DNA from: an uncultured Candidatus Saccharibacteria bacterium | GTDB lineage: Bacteria; Patescibacteriota; Saccharimonadia; Saccharimonadales; Saccharimonadaceae | Length of the DNA stretch: 64,000 nucleotides | Direction of reading: 5' to 3' | Assembly: GCA_937936045.1 (NCBI GenBank) | Contig: CALGXC010000003.1 | Span: 13,585 to 77,584 of the forward strand | Part shown: positions 25,885-33,949 of the stretch, one piece after another | Position numbering within the stretch: the first letter of the stretch is position 1 | Layout of the letters: every line of letters starts with the position of its first letter | Made by a program: the position numbers and the translations under genes | Notes under the pieces: model-generated | Told to the model about the DNA's origin: nothing | Databases searched by the model: none | Seen by the model: the letters and a program-made list of their open reading frames with translations, nothing else

Positions 25885-27161
25885 TGAAGGAAATAACTAG
25901 GATTCATCTGGCAAAAACGGCGTTTAGTGTGGAAATTGACGCTAAGAAATCGCTAGAAAAATATCTTAATTCGATTCAGAAAAATATGCACGCCGACGCG
26001 GAAGCGATGAGGGAAATTGAGGCACGAATGGTTGAAATTTTAGCCGAGCGTGGCGTAATGAAAGAAGGTGTTATTAGCGACGATGACGTTTTGGCGATTA
26101 AAAATCAAATGGGCGAGCCGCGCGATTTTTCGGATGATAGTGAGGACTCAACTGATGAATTGACGGATGATAATGAAAAACCAGAAAAGCAATTGATGCG
26201 CGACATGGACGGGGCTGTCATTGGCGGCGTGTGTGCGGGAATAGCGGCATACTTTAATATCAATCCGTTGTGGGTGCGACTGATTGCAATTATCTCGCCG
26301 TTCGTGACATTCGGTACAATGGTGCTGGTTTACCTCGCGATGTGGGTGTCAATGCCACCAGCAAAAACCGCGTCGGACAAATTACGAATGCGCGGGAAGC
26401 CAGTAACTTTGGCTGCACTTAAGGAAGCTTCCGCTGATGGAAGTTCAATTACGTCTGTCGGAAAAACTCCAATTGCGAAATTTTTCCAATATTTTGTCGG
26501 TGTTATGGTGCTACTTACGACGCTAGCGGTGCTGTTTGGGCTGATTGTTGGCGGGGCGCTTGGTGTTTCCGTGGTTAATATGCTCGGCGGTTTGGGAATG
26601 CAAATGTGGGCGTGGGGAGTGTGGATTTCCTTGGCAATTGGCGGAATCTCAGCGGTTATATTTGGCGCAATTGCAACGCGTAGCATATTTGTTTGGAAGG
26701 TCAATCGAATGTCTGTGATTGCAATGATCGTGTCGGCGTCCGTTGTTTTTATGAGTTTGGCAAGCGCCGCAATATTTAGCGCTCACGCTGGCTTAGAATA
26801 TGCGCGTGAATCGCAGCAACTCACGAAGAAAGTGAATATCGATATTCCAGATACGACAAACGCTAATTCAATTTTTATCGATATGCCAGTGGGGAATGTT
26901 TCGCGAATAAATTCTGACAAATTTAAGGTGGAAGCGGAGTTTGTGGATTTGCCAAAGGCGAATAAGCCAGAAATTAACGTGCGCCGCGATGGCGATAAAA
27001 TTGTGCTGTCCGTTTCTGAGAAGTGTAACGCGATATTCTTTGATGGTTGCTTGAAGTTCTATAAGCCGATAACTGGCTTGAAAATTTATGCTCCTGCGGG
27101 CGTGAATGTTAGCGGTTTGTTCTATCACAACTCGATTGAAGCGGAAAATTCCGAATCTTAG
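25884..27161 (+). CDS. PspC-domain envelope protein
   Basis: 425 residues. An N-terminal helical segment (about 1-85) is followed by a PspC domain (DMDGAVIGGVCAGIAAYFN, about 110-170), several membrane helices (about 200-310), and a C-terminal beta-rich extracytoplasmic part like the DUF4097-type adhesin repeats (NSIFIDMPVGNVSRI onward). PadR-PspC pairs are common in Gram-positives and act with membrane-stress exporters. It begins within the PadR stop (TAATG). Confidence 0.88.
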   Translation: MKEITRIHLAKTAFSVEIDAKKSLEKYLNSIQKNMHADAEAMREIEARMVEILAERGVMKEGVISDDDVLAIKNQMGEPRDFSDDSEDSTDELTDDNEKPEKQLMRDMDGAVIGGVCAGIAAYFNINPLWVRLIAIISPFVTFGTMVLVYLAMWVSMPPAKTASDKLRMRGKPVTLAALKEASADGSSITSVGKTPIAKFFQYFVGVMVLLTTLAVLFGLIVGGALGVSVVNMLGGLGMQMWAWGVWISLAIGGISAVIFGAIATRSIFVWKVNRMSVIAMIVSASVVFMSLASAAIFSAHAGLEYARESQQLTKKVNIDIPDTTNANSIFIDMPVGNVSRINSDKFKVEAEFVDLPKANKPEINVRRDGDKIVLSVSEKCNAIFFDGCLKFYKPITGLKIYAPAGVNVSGLFYHNSIEAENSES

Positions 27162-27171
27162 GCTCACGCAT

Positions 27172-27200
27172 TTGAATGATTTTACCGCTAATGCTACACT
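27172..27200 (+). promoter_or_regulatory. uppP promoter
   Basis: TTGAAT (27172-27177), 17-base spacer, TACACT (27195-27200). The predicted start falls near 27207, the ATG of a five-codon frame. Confidence 0.65.
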
Positions 27201-27206
27201 TGAAGG

Positions 27207-27224
27207 ATGAAAGGTAATTTTTAA
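27207..27224 (+). CDS. Possible five-codon leader frame upstream of uppP
   Basis: ATG-AAA-GGT-AAT-TTT-TAA encodes MKGNF and ends two bases before the uppP GTG. The ATG lies at the expected transcription start. It could feed ribosomes to uppP by reinitiation, or the AAAGG inside it could simply act as a distant Shine-Dalgarno. Confidence 0.25.
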   Translation: MKGNF

Positions 27225-27226
27225 GC

Positions 27227-28066
27227 GTGGCTTGGTGGCAAGCAATTATTCTCGGCGTAATTGAGGGAATTACGGAATTCTTACCGATTTCTTCGACTGG
27301 GCATTTGACGATTGCCGAGAAATTGATGGGAATGCGAATTGACGATCCGAGCGTCGTGGCTTTTACGGCGATAATTCAGATCGGAGCAATTTTGGCGGCG
27401 GTGATTTATTTCTGGAGTGATATTTGGCGAATCTTGCAGGCTTGGTGGCGCGGTTTATGGTGGAAGAGGGCGCGCCGAAAGTTTGATTATAAATATGGCT
27501 GGGCAATTATTATCGGCTCAATTCCTATTGCGATTGTCGGTTTGTTGTTCAAGCACGAAGTTGAAACAGTTCTTCGCAGTTTGTGGTTTGTGGCGTTCGG
27601 GTTGATTGGCTGGAGCGTTGTTATGTGGCTGGCTGACAATCGTGCGGGAAATAACAAGCGTGGCGAAACTGAGACGAGCTGGAAAGACACTCTGGCGATT
27701 GGCGCAGGGCAATGCTTGTCGCTCATTCCTGGAGTTAGTCGCTCTGGCGCAACAATTTCAGTCGGTCTGTTTCGTGGATTTGACCGAGTGTCGGTTACGA
27801 AATTGAGTTTCTTCTTGGGTATTCCAGCGCTAGTCGCGGCAGGACTATTGGAAGTCGCTACCAAATATAAGCACATTTCTGGCGGCGTTGGCTGGACTCC
27901 AACTATAGTTGCCACGGTAATTTCATTCGGTGTTGGCTATTTGGCCGTGTCGTGGTTATTAAAATTTATTCAGAGTAATAATTTCCGGCCATTCATAATT
28001 TATCGATTTGTCCTGGGGCTGTTTTTGCTGGTTATGCTTGGCTTTGGTGTGATTTCTCACGTTTAA
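27227..28066 (+). CDS. uppP: Undecaprenyl-diphosphate phosphatase
   Basis: BacA/UppP integral membrane phosphatase that recycles the C55 lipid carrier. Signatures EGITEFLPISSTGHL near the N-terminus and PGVSRSGATISVGLFRG near residue 168. 279 residues with about eight membrane segments. GTG start. Partner of uppS at 13.9 kb. Confidence 0.95.
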   Translation: MAWWQAIILGVIEGITEFLPISSTGHLTIAEKLMGMRIDDPSVVAFTAIIQIGAILAAVIYFWSDIWRILQAWWRGLWWKRARRKFDYKYGWAIIIGSIPIAIVGLLFKHEVETVLRSLWFVAFGLIGWSVVMWLADNRAGNNKRGETETSWKDTLAIGAGQCLSLIPGVSRSGATISVGLFRGFDRVSVTKLSFFLGIPALVAAGLLEVATKYKHISGGVGWTPTIVATVISFGVGYLAVSWLLKFIQSNNFRPFIIYRFVLGLFLLVMLGFGVISHV

Positions 28067-28071
28067 TGAGA

Positions 28072-28100
28072 TTGATTTTTCATATTGCTACATGTAAAAT
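28072..28100 (+). promoter_or_regulatory. Promoter of collagen-like protein gene
   Basis: TTGATT (28072-28077), 17-base spacer, TAAAAT (28095-28100). Leader of about 38 bases with AAAGGA. Confidence 0.6.
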
Positions 28101-28144
28101 AAAAGCATAATCAATATCAAATAAAGTTTAAAGGAATATTTTAA

Positions 28145-29446
28145 GTGGAGCGAGAAAATACAAGAAAGCCTGCATCAAAAGCTTTCGTGCTAAGTCTTTT
28201 TGTGATCACAATAATACTCATAATACTATTGTTTTTTATTAAGATTTCACCACGTGGAGTAATTGATCCGAACGCAGTTTCTATTCGTCAGGACTCAGGT
28301 GAGATTCAATATAAATATGCTGATGGCAATTGGCAGAAAATAGTTTCGCTTGAGGATTTGAAAAATAAGGATAACGGTGCTAATAAGAAAGATGGCAAGA
28401 AGGAATCTAGTAAAACTGATAGTCGTGAAATTGAAATTCAGAAGAACTCCCTGTATATACAGTGGCGATATGCTGGGGAATCTGAATGGAAAAATATCAT
28501 AGCCTACTCAGACTTAAAGGGTAAGGATGGCCGAGACGGTAGAGACGGTCTTAATGGACAGAATGGTAAGGATGGTCGAGATGGTATTAACGGCAGGAAC
28601 GGTCAAAATGGCAAGGACGGTCTTAATGGTCAGAACGGTAGAGATGGCCAAAAAGGCGACAAAGGCGACACTGGTGCGGCGGGTCCTGCTGGGGTAACTG
28701 GAGCCACGGGAGCTACCGGTGCGACTGGTGCTACAGGGGCAGCCGGCCAAAATGCTACAATTTCTGCAACTAATAGTACTCAGCCTTGCTCGACTGGATT
28801 GACTATTACCGGAAATGGTACAAGTAACCTAGGTTTACAATTTACAGGCAAGAATCTTCCTGCGGGCGGCACAACAAATCAAGTACTCGGTAAGAAAACT
28901 GATGACGACTGTGACGTAGAATGGAAAGATACGTACGAAATTCGCGGGACTGGTATGCCTGAAGGCAATGTTAAGGCTAGTGTTGGTACATACTATACCG
29001 ATACAGCCGCTACAAACGGTGCCATTCGCTGGATTAAAACTCGTGGTAGTGATAAAACAGGCTGGAAGGTTGTATATGGTGACACTGGCTGGAGAAGTGT
29101 TCCTCAAATTCTCTCAACATCCATGAAAGCCAGCGTGGTCAAGGTTCGACGAATCAACAATACGGTTTATCTGTACGCAGCTCTTACGGGCTGGGCGTAT
29201 AACTGGAACGGTGGTGGTGCTTCGTTGCCAGATGGGCTGAGTCCTGGTTACCAGATGCAAGGTCCTTCTGCTGGACGACGGGGTGACTCGTACTTGACTT
29301 GGATCGTTCAAACTGGTGGACAGATTAACGCTGAAACACCTAGCGCTCAGAGTCCAACACCACCACTCCCTCCAATTGTTAGCGTATCGTATGTGCCAAA
29401 CGACAATGTTCCATGGCCAACAACGTTACCTGGCACAGCTATGTAA
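28145..29446 (+). CDS. Membrane-anchored collagen-like surface protein
   Basis: 433 residues, predicted type II membrane protein. One hydrophobic helix (about 13-33) follows a short basic cytoplasmic end. Two related segments of about 30 residues come next (near 46-72 and 95-125, sharing an IQ-aromatic-basic-YA core, a later W and DLK). Then come 26 uninterrupted Gly-X-Y triplets (residues 126-203). A C-terminal domain of about 230 residues resembles phage-fibre or adhesin head domains in composition and ends in a Pro-rich tail. The triplets are rich in charged and Asn/Thr residues, with a single proline. GTG start with AAAGGA 10 bases upstream. It may trimerise and mediate host or cell contact. 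Confidence 0.85.
   Translation: MERENTRKPASKAFVLSLFVITIILIILLFFIKISPRGVIDPNAVSIRQDSGEIQYKYADGNWQKIVSLEDLKNKDNGANKKDGKKESSKTDSREIEIQKNSLYIQWRYAGESEWKNIIAYSDLKGKDGRDGRDGLNGQNGKDGRDGINGRNGQNGKDGLNGQNGRDGQKGDKGDTGAAGPAGVTGATGATGATGATGAAGQNATISATNSTQPCSTGLTITGNGTSNLGLQFTGKNLPAGGTTNQVLGKKTDDDCDVEWKDTYEIRGTGMPEGNVKASVGTYYTDTAATNGAIRWIKTRGSDKTGWKVVYGDTGWRSVPQILSTSMKASVVKVRRINNTVYLYAALTGWAYNWNGGGASLPDGLSPGYQMQGPSAGRRGDSYLTWIVQTGGQINAETPSAQSPTPPLPPIVSVSYVPNDNVPWPTTLPGTAM
28520..28753 (+). repeat. Collagen-like triplet repeat region
   Basis: 26 consecutive GGN-starting codon triplets encode G-X-Y, first charged/Asn types (GKD, GRD, GLN, GQN), then a GAT block. Confidence 0.9.
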
Positions 29447-29467
29447 GTAAATTATTTACACTTATCT

Positions 29468-29500
29468 AAAACCCCGTCTGTTAAATCCGGCGGGGTTTAT
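29468..29500 (+). terminator. Terminator of collagen-like gene
   Basis: AAACCCCG pairs with CGGGGTTT (29491-29498), loop of about 14 bases, then an AT-rich tail. Confidence 0.8.
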
Positions 29501-29522
29501 TTATATATAGTCTATGTTGTTA

Positions 29523-29528
29523 TATAAT
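29523..29528 (+). promoter_or_regulatory. serS -10 box
   Basis: TATAAT, ending 6 bases before the ATG at 29535. Leaderless. Confidence 0.65.
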
Positions 29529-29534
29529 TGAGAC

Positions 29535-30776
29535 ATGTTAGACATTAAGTTCATCAGGGAAAATGCCGATTTGGTACAAAAGTCGGCAAACGATAAAGGC
29601 TATAAAGTTGATATTGCGGCGTTGTTGCAATTAGACGATGAGCGCCGCGATTTGCAGAAGCAGGTTGAAGCGTTACGCGAACAGCGCAATGCTATTTCAG
29701 CGAAGATGAAGAGCGGTCGACCAGATCAAGAGTTAATTGATCAGGGCAAGCAATTGAAAGTTGAACTGGCAGAGCGTGAGAGCTATTTGAAATCGACCGA
29801 GGAAAAAGTTGCGGCAATTCTTAAAAACGTCCCGAATATCACTTTTGACGATGTGCCTCTGGGTGGCGAAGAAGATTCCGTTGAGGTAAAAGTTTATGGC
29901 GATTGTAAAACTGGCGCAAAGGATCACTTGGATTACGCTGTAAGTCGCGGTTGGGTGGACTTTGAGCGCGGCGCTAAGGTGGCTGGTGCGAAGTTTTATT
30001 ATTTGAAGGGCGATTTGGCTTTATTGGAAAATGCCGTAACTCAATTTGCCTTGGATTACGTAACGAAGCAGGGCTTCACATTTATGACCGTGCCGCATAT
30101 GGTCAATTTACGAACAGCTGAGGGTGCAGGTTTCACTCCGAAGGGTGAGGGCAGCAACGAATATGTAGTTGACGGCGAAGATTTGACGCTAATTGGTACG
30201 GCGGAAATGCCATTAACCGGCTATCACGCGGATGAGATTTTGGACGAAAAAGATTTACCATTGCTATACGCTGGATATAGTCCTTGCTATCGAAAAGAGG
30301 CGGGAACATACGGCAAGCACACGCGTGGCCTGTTCCGAGTTCATCAGTTCAATAAGTTGGAAATGTACGCGTTTTGTTTGCCTGAGCAATCTAAAGAGAT
30401 TCATGAGAAAATTCTTAGCGTTGAAGAGGCGCTTTGGCAGCAAATTGGGATTTCTTATCACGTGGTTAATATTGCGGCGGGCGATTTGGGTGCACCGGCT
30501 GCAAAGAAGTACGACATTGAATATTGGTCGCCAGTTGACCAAACTTACCGTGAACTGACGAGTTGTTCGAATTGTACTGATTATCAAGCTCGTGGCCTGA
30601 ATATTCGAGTCAGGCGAGAAAACGGCACGATTGAATCTGTTCACACTTTGAACGGAACTGCAGTGTCGTTGGCGCGATCGCTAGTAGTGATTTTGGAGAA
30701 TTTCCAGAATCCAGATGGAACTTTGACTGTCCCTGAAGTACTTCGTCCGTATATGAATGGTCGTGACGTGATATAA
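29535..30776 (+). CDS. serS: Seryl-tRNA synthetase
   Basis: 413 residues. N-terminal antiparallel coiled-coil arm for tRNA-Ser (about 25-105) and class II catalytic domain with motif 2 (SPCYRKEAGTYGKHTRGLFR) and motif 3 (NGTAVSLARSLVVILE). Normal length. Its stop codon lies inside the -10 box of the hpf promoter. Confidence 0.97.
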   Translation: MLDIKFIRENADLVQKSANDKGYKVDIAALLQLDDERRDLQKQVEALREQRNAISAKMKSGRPDQELIDQGKQLKVELAERESYLKSTEEKVAAILKNVPNITFDDVPLGGEEDSVEVKVYGDCKTGAKDHLDYAVSRGWVDFERGAKVAGAKFYYLKGDLALLENAVTQFALDYVTKQGFTFMTVPHMVNLRTAEGAGFTPKGEGSNEYVVDGEDLTLIGTAEMPLTGYHADEILDEKDLPLLYAGYSPCYRKEAGTYGKHTRGLFRVHQFNKLEMYAFCLPEQSKEIHEKILSVEEALWQQIGISYHVVNIAAGDLGAPAAKKYDIEYWSPVDQTYRELTSCSNCTDYQARGLNIRVRRENGTIESVHTLNGTAVSLARSLVVILENFQNPDGTLTVPEVLRPYMNGRDVI

Positions 30777-30777
30777 T
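30769..30777 (+). promoter_or_regulatory. hpf extended -10 promoter
   Basis: TGATATAAT, whose TAA is also the serS stop codon (30774-30776). Leader of about 23 bases with AGGAGG. Confidence 0.65.
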
Positions 30778-30806
30778 AGAGAGCATATTAGTTAGTAGGA
30801 GGAAAA

Positions 30807-31178
30807 ATGATTAAGGATATTACAATTACTGGCGTTAAATATGAGCTGAACGCCACAACAAAAAAATACGTTGAACGAAAAATTGGTTCTCTGGGGAAAT
30901 ATTTGCCACGCCACGCGCGAAAAAGCGCGTCTGCAGACGTTAAGATTAAGCAGATTGACAATCCTGGCGGCAACAAGTACGAAGTTGAAGTTATCATCAA
31001 TGTGCCAGATAAGAAAATTATAGCTAAGGATTCAACCATGAACGTTTTGGCTGCAGTGGATATTGTTGAAGCTAGGTTGAATGGTCAAGTTCGTAAGTAC
31101 AAAGACGATGTGCTGGCTCACGTTGGCGGAAGTCGTGGGGTTTTGGCGAAGCTAAAGCAAACTTTCGGTCGAAAATAA
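30807..31178 (+). CDS. hpf: Ribosome hibernation promoting factor, short form
   Basis: YfiA/HPF family, 123 residues. Opening MIKDITITGVKYEL, central DVKIKQIDNPGG, and VLAAVDIVEARLNGQVRKYKD near the C-terminus. It lacks the C-terminal dimerisation domain of long HPF, so it would be expected to act like short HPF/RaiA. Very good Shine-Dalgarno. A strong terminator follows. Confidence 0.93.
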   Translation: MIKDITITGVKYELNATTKKYVERKIGSLGKYLPRHARKSASADVKIKQIDNPGGNKYEVEVIINVPDKKIIAKDSTMNVLAAVDIVEARLNGQVRKYKDDVLAHVGGSRGVLAKLKQTFGRK

Positions 31179-31199
31179 TTGATAGATGAAATTAGCAGG

Positions 31200-31229
31200 A
31201 AAGCGTTCAGATTCTGGGCGCTTTTTCTT
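31200..31229 (+). terminator. Terminator of hpf
   Basis: 11-bp stem AAAGCGTTCAG (31200-31210) / CTGGGCGCTTT (31214-31224) with G-U pairs, ATT loop, T-rich tail. Confidence 0.88.
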
Positions 31230-31250
31230 TTCAAATTGCCCGAAAAAAGT

Positions 31251-31256
31251 TATAAT
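31251..31256 (+). promoter_or_regulatory. secA -10 box
   Basis: TATAAT with a weak upstream TTTTCA. Start predicted near 31263. Confidence 0.5.
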
Positions 31257-31303
31257 AAAAGAAGTTTTTGAAAATGCCTGAAAGTGAGGGAGTTTTAAGG
31301 TTT

Positions 31304-33934
31304 ATGGCAATTACACAACAAAAAGCGCTGAGTAAGATTTTTGGCGATCCACAGAAGAAGATTTTGAAACGATTGCGTAGGCAAGTTGACGTTATTAACG
31401 GTCTGAATGACAAATATGAAAAGATGTCCGACAAGGAGCTTCGGGCGCAAACTGATGAGCTGAAAAAGCGTTTGTCGAAGAAAAATGTGACGCTTGATAC
31501 GATTTTGCCAGACGCGTTTGCTGTAGCAAGGGAAGCTGCTAAGCGTGTGATTGGCGAGCGTCCGTATGACGTGCAGTTGATTGGCGGTATGGTTCTTCAT
31601 GAGGGTAACGTTGCCGAGATGAAAACTGGTGAAGGTAAGACTCTTGTGGCGACATTGCCAACTTATCTGAACGCTTTGGAAGGCAAGGGTGTTCATGTGG
31701 TGACGGTTAATGACTATTTGGCGCAGCGCGACGCTGGTTGGATGGGTCAAGTGTATGATTTTCTGGGCTTGACCACTGGTGTGATTATTAATGAAGCGTC
31801 ATTTGTTTATGATAAAGATTATGATAATGAGCATCACGACGACCCCCGAATGCGCAAGCTTCGTCCAGTTTCACGTAAAGAGGCTTACGCTGCGGACATT
31901 ACGTACGGTACGAATAACGAGTTTGGCTTTGACTATTTGCGCGACAACATGGTTAACGACGTTGATTTGCTCAGGCAGCGTGAATTGAATTTTGCAATCG
32001 TTGACGAAGTCGACTCAATTTTGATTGACGAAGCTCGTACGCCACTTATTATCTCTGCTCCAGCGGCTGAAAATCCTGACAATTATTACACGTTTGCTAA
32101 AATCGCCGCGAAGTTGGTTCCGGAAGATTACGTTTTGGATGAGAAGCGCCGAAGTGTTGCTTTGACTGATGAAGGCGTTGAAAAAGTTCAGAAATTGTTG
32201 GGAATAAAAAATTTGTACACCCCAGATCACGTACGTAGCGTTTATCACATGGATCAGGCTTTGCGAGCACAGACATTGTTCAAGCGTGATAAAGATTACG
32301 TTGTAACTAATGACGGTGAGGTGATCATTGTTGACGAACACACTGGTCGTTTGATGCAGGGTCGCCGTTACAACGAAGGCTTGCATCAGGCAATTGAGGC
32401 TAAAGAAGGCGTTCCTGTGCTGGAAGAGAGTATGACCTTGGCGACAATTTCCTTCCAGAATTACTTCCGTTTGTATAATAAATTGAGCGGTATGACTGGT
32501 ACGGCGTTCACTGAAGCCGAAGAGTTCCAACAAATTTATTCACTTGACGTTATCCAAATTCCACCGAACAAACCAGTTATTCGCGAGGATAAGGAAGACT
32601 TGATTTTCAAGACTGAAAAAGCCAAACTGAAAGCTGTCGCTGAGGCGATTAAGGATTACCACAAGCAAGGCCGTCCTGTTTTGGTTGGCTCTGGTTCTAT
32701 TGAAAAGAATGAGCAAATTGCCAAATATTTGGAAAAAGAAGGCATTAAGTTTGAGATTTTGAACGCTAAGAACAATGAGCGTGAGGCTGCGATTGTTGCG
32801 AAAGCCGGCGAAAAAGGCGCGATTACTTTGGCTACGAATATCGCTGGTCGAGGTACGGACATTAAGCTTGGCGAGGGTGTCAAGGAGTTGGGTGGACTGG
32901 TTGTTATCGGTTCAGAGCGACATGAATCACGCCGAATTGACAATCAGTTGCGTGGTCGTGGCGGACGCCAGGGCGACCCAGGCGAGACTCAGTTTTATGT
33001 TTCGACCGAAGATGATTTGATGCGAATTTTCCAGGGTGAGCGAATTGCGTCGTTGATGGATAGGCTGGGTGTTGATGATGACACGCCAATCAGAACTCGT
33101 GCCGTATCGAAAACATTGGAAGCGGCACAGAAGCGAGTTGAAGGCTACAACTTTGATACGCGCAAAAATGTTGTTCAATACGACAATGTGATTAACCGTC
33201 ATCGTCGCGTCGTTTATGTTATGCGACGTAGGATTTTGGAAGGCGATAATATTAAGCCAGAAATTGAACGATTATTGCGAGCTAAAGTTCACGAATTGAC
33301 AACTCTTCCATCAAAGAATAATCCAAAGTTTGTCGATGATTTCTCGGTTATTTTCCCGGTTGATAAGGAAAAAATTGAAAAGGTTGGTAAGGAAAAGAAA
33401 GATCGTTTGCGCTATGAGAAGGCGCTGGAGCTGGCTGAAGAAGCTTACGCGGAGAAAGAGCGTGAGATTGGCGCTGATGATTTGCGCGGAGTTGAGCGCG
33501 AAGTCTACATGGCGGTGTTGGATACATTGTGGATGCAGCATTTGGAAAATATGCAACATTTGCGCGAAGGAATTCACTGGCGAAGTGTTGGACAGCGCGA
33601 TCCTTTGGTGGAATATCGATCAGAATCCCAGAAGTTGTTCGAGAGTTTGCAGGCTAATCTCCGTGATGAAGTTCTAGCAACGATATTTAATATTCATAAA
33701 GCCGACGCTGCAGTTCGTCAATCTCAAGACGATGAGTATGACACTGAGCTAACTAGGTTGGCAGAAAATGCCGTTGAGCGTGGTGTAAATGAAATTGGTT
33801 CGGGCGAGGAAAATCGTGACGATGACTTCTCTGTGAAAAAGGGCAAGACTAGCGCGGAATCAAATCGTGCGAAGAATCAAGCTCGAAAGAAGAAAAAGGC
33901 TCAGCGACAGAACCGTAAGAAAAATCGTAAATAA
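31304..33934 (+). CDS. secA: Preprotein translocase ATPase SecA
   Basis: Motor of the Sec pathway. Walker A region MKTGEGKTLVATLP, DEAD-like VDEVDSILIDEARTPLIIS, preprotein cross-linking domain, motif VI GRGGRQGDPG, and scaffold/wing domains. 876 residues from ATG 31304, which gives the usual SecA N-terminus (LSKIFGDPQKK). ATG 31274 and TTG 31268 are in-frame alternatives, and ATG 31274 would be nearer the promoter. The C-terminus is a Lys/Arg-rich tail instead of the cysteine zinc motif. Confidence 0.97.
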   Translation: MAITQQKALSKIFGDPQKKILKRLRRQVDVINGLNDKYEKMSDKELRAQTDELKKRLSKKNVTLDTILPDAFAVAREAAKRVIGERPYDVQLIGGMVLHEGNVAEMKTGEGKTLVATLPTYLNALEGKGVHVVTVNDYLAQRDAGWMGQVYDFLGLTTGVIINEASFVYDKDYDNEHHDDPRMRKLRPVSRKEAYAADITYGTNNEFGFDYLRDNMVNDVDLLRQRELNFAIVDEVDSILIDEARTPLIISAPAAENPDNYYTFAKIAAKLVPEDYVLDEKRRSVALTDEGVEKVQKLLGIKNLYTPDHVRSVYHMDQALRAQTLFKRDKDYVVTNDGEVIIVDEHTGRLMQGRRYNEGLHQAIEAKEGVPVLEESMTLATISFQNYFRLYNKLSGMTGTAFTEAEEFQQIYSLDVIQIPPNKPVIREDKEDLIFKTEKAKLKAVAEAIKDYHKQGRPVLVGSGSIEKNEQIAKYLEKEGIKFEILNAKNNEREAAIVAKAGEKGAITLATNIAGRGTDIKLGEGVKELGGLVVIGSERHESRRIDNQLRGRGGRQGDPGETQFYVSTEDDLMRIFQGERIASLMDRLGVDDDTPIRTRAVSKTLEAAQKRVEGYNFDTRKNVVQYDNVINRHRRVVYVMRRRILEGDNIKPEIERLLRAKVHELTTLPSKNNPKFVDDFSVIFPVDKEKIEKVGKEKKDRLRYEKALELAEEAYAEKEREIGADDLRGVEREVYMAVLDTLWMQHLENMQHLREGIHWRSVGQRDPLVEYRSESQKLFESLQANLRDEVLATIFNIHKADAAVRQSQDDEYDTELTRLAENAVERGVNEIGSGEENRDDDFSVKKGKTSAESNRAKNQARKKKKAQRQNRKKNRK

Positions 33935-33949
33935 TCAGAGAATTAGGCA

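Noticed and set aside
27417..27915. Several overlapping frames inside uppP
   Set aside because: All lie within a strongly conserved uppP coding region and lack start signals.
28145..29446. Prophage tail fibre origin for the collagen-like protein
   Set aside because: No other phage genes are nearby, and an N-terminal membrane anchor is present, which tail fibres lack. A phage-derived C-terminal head remains possible.
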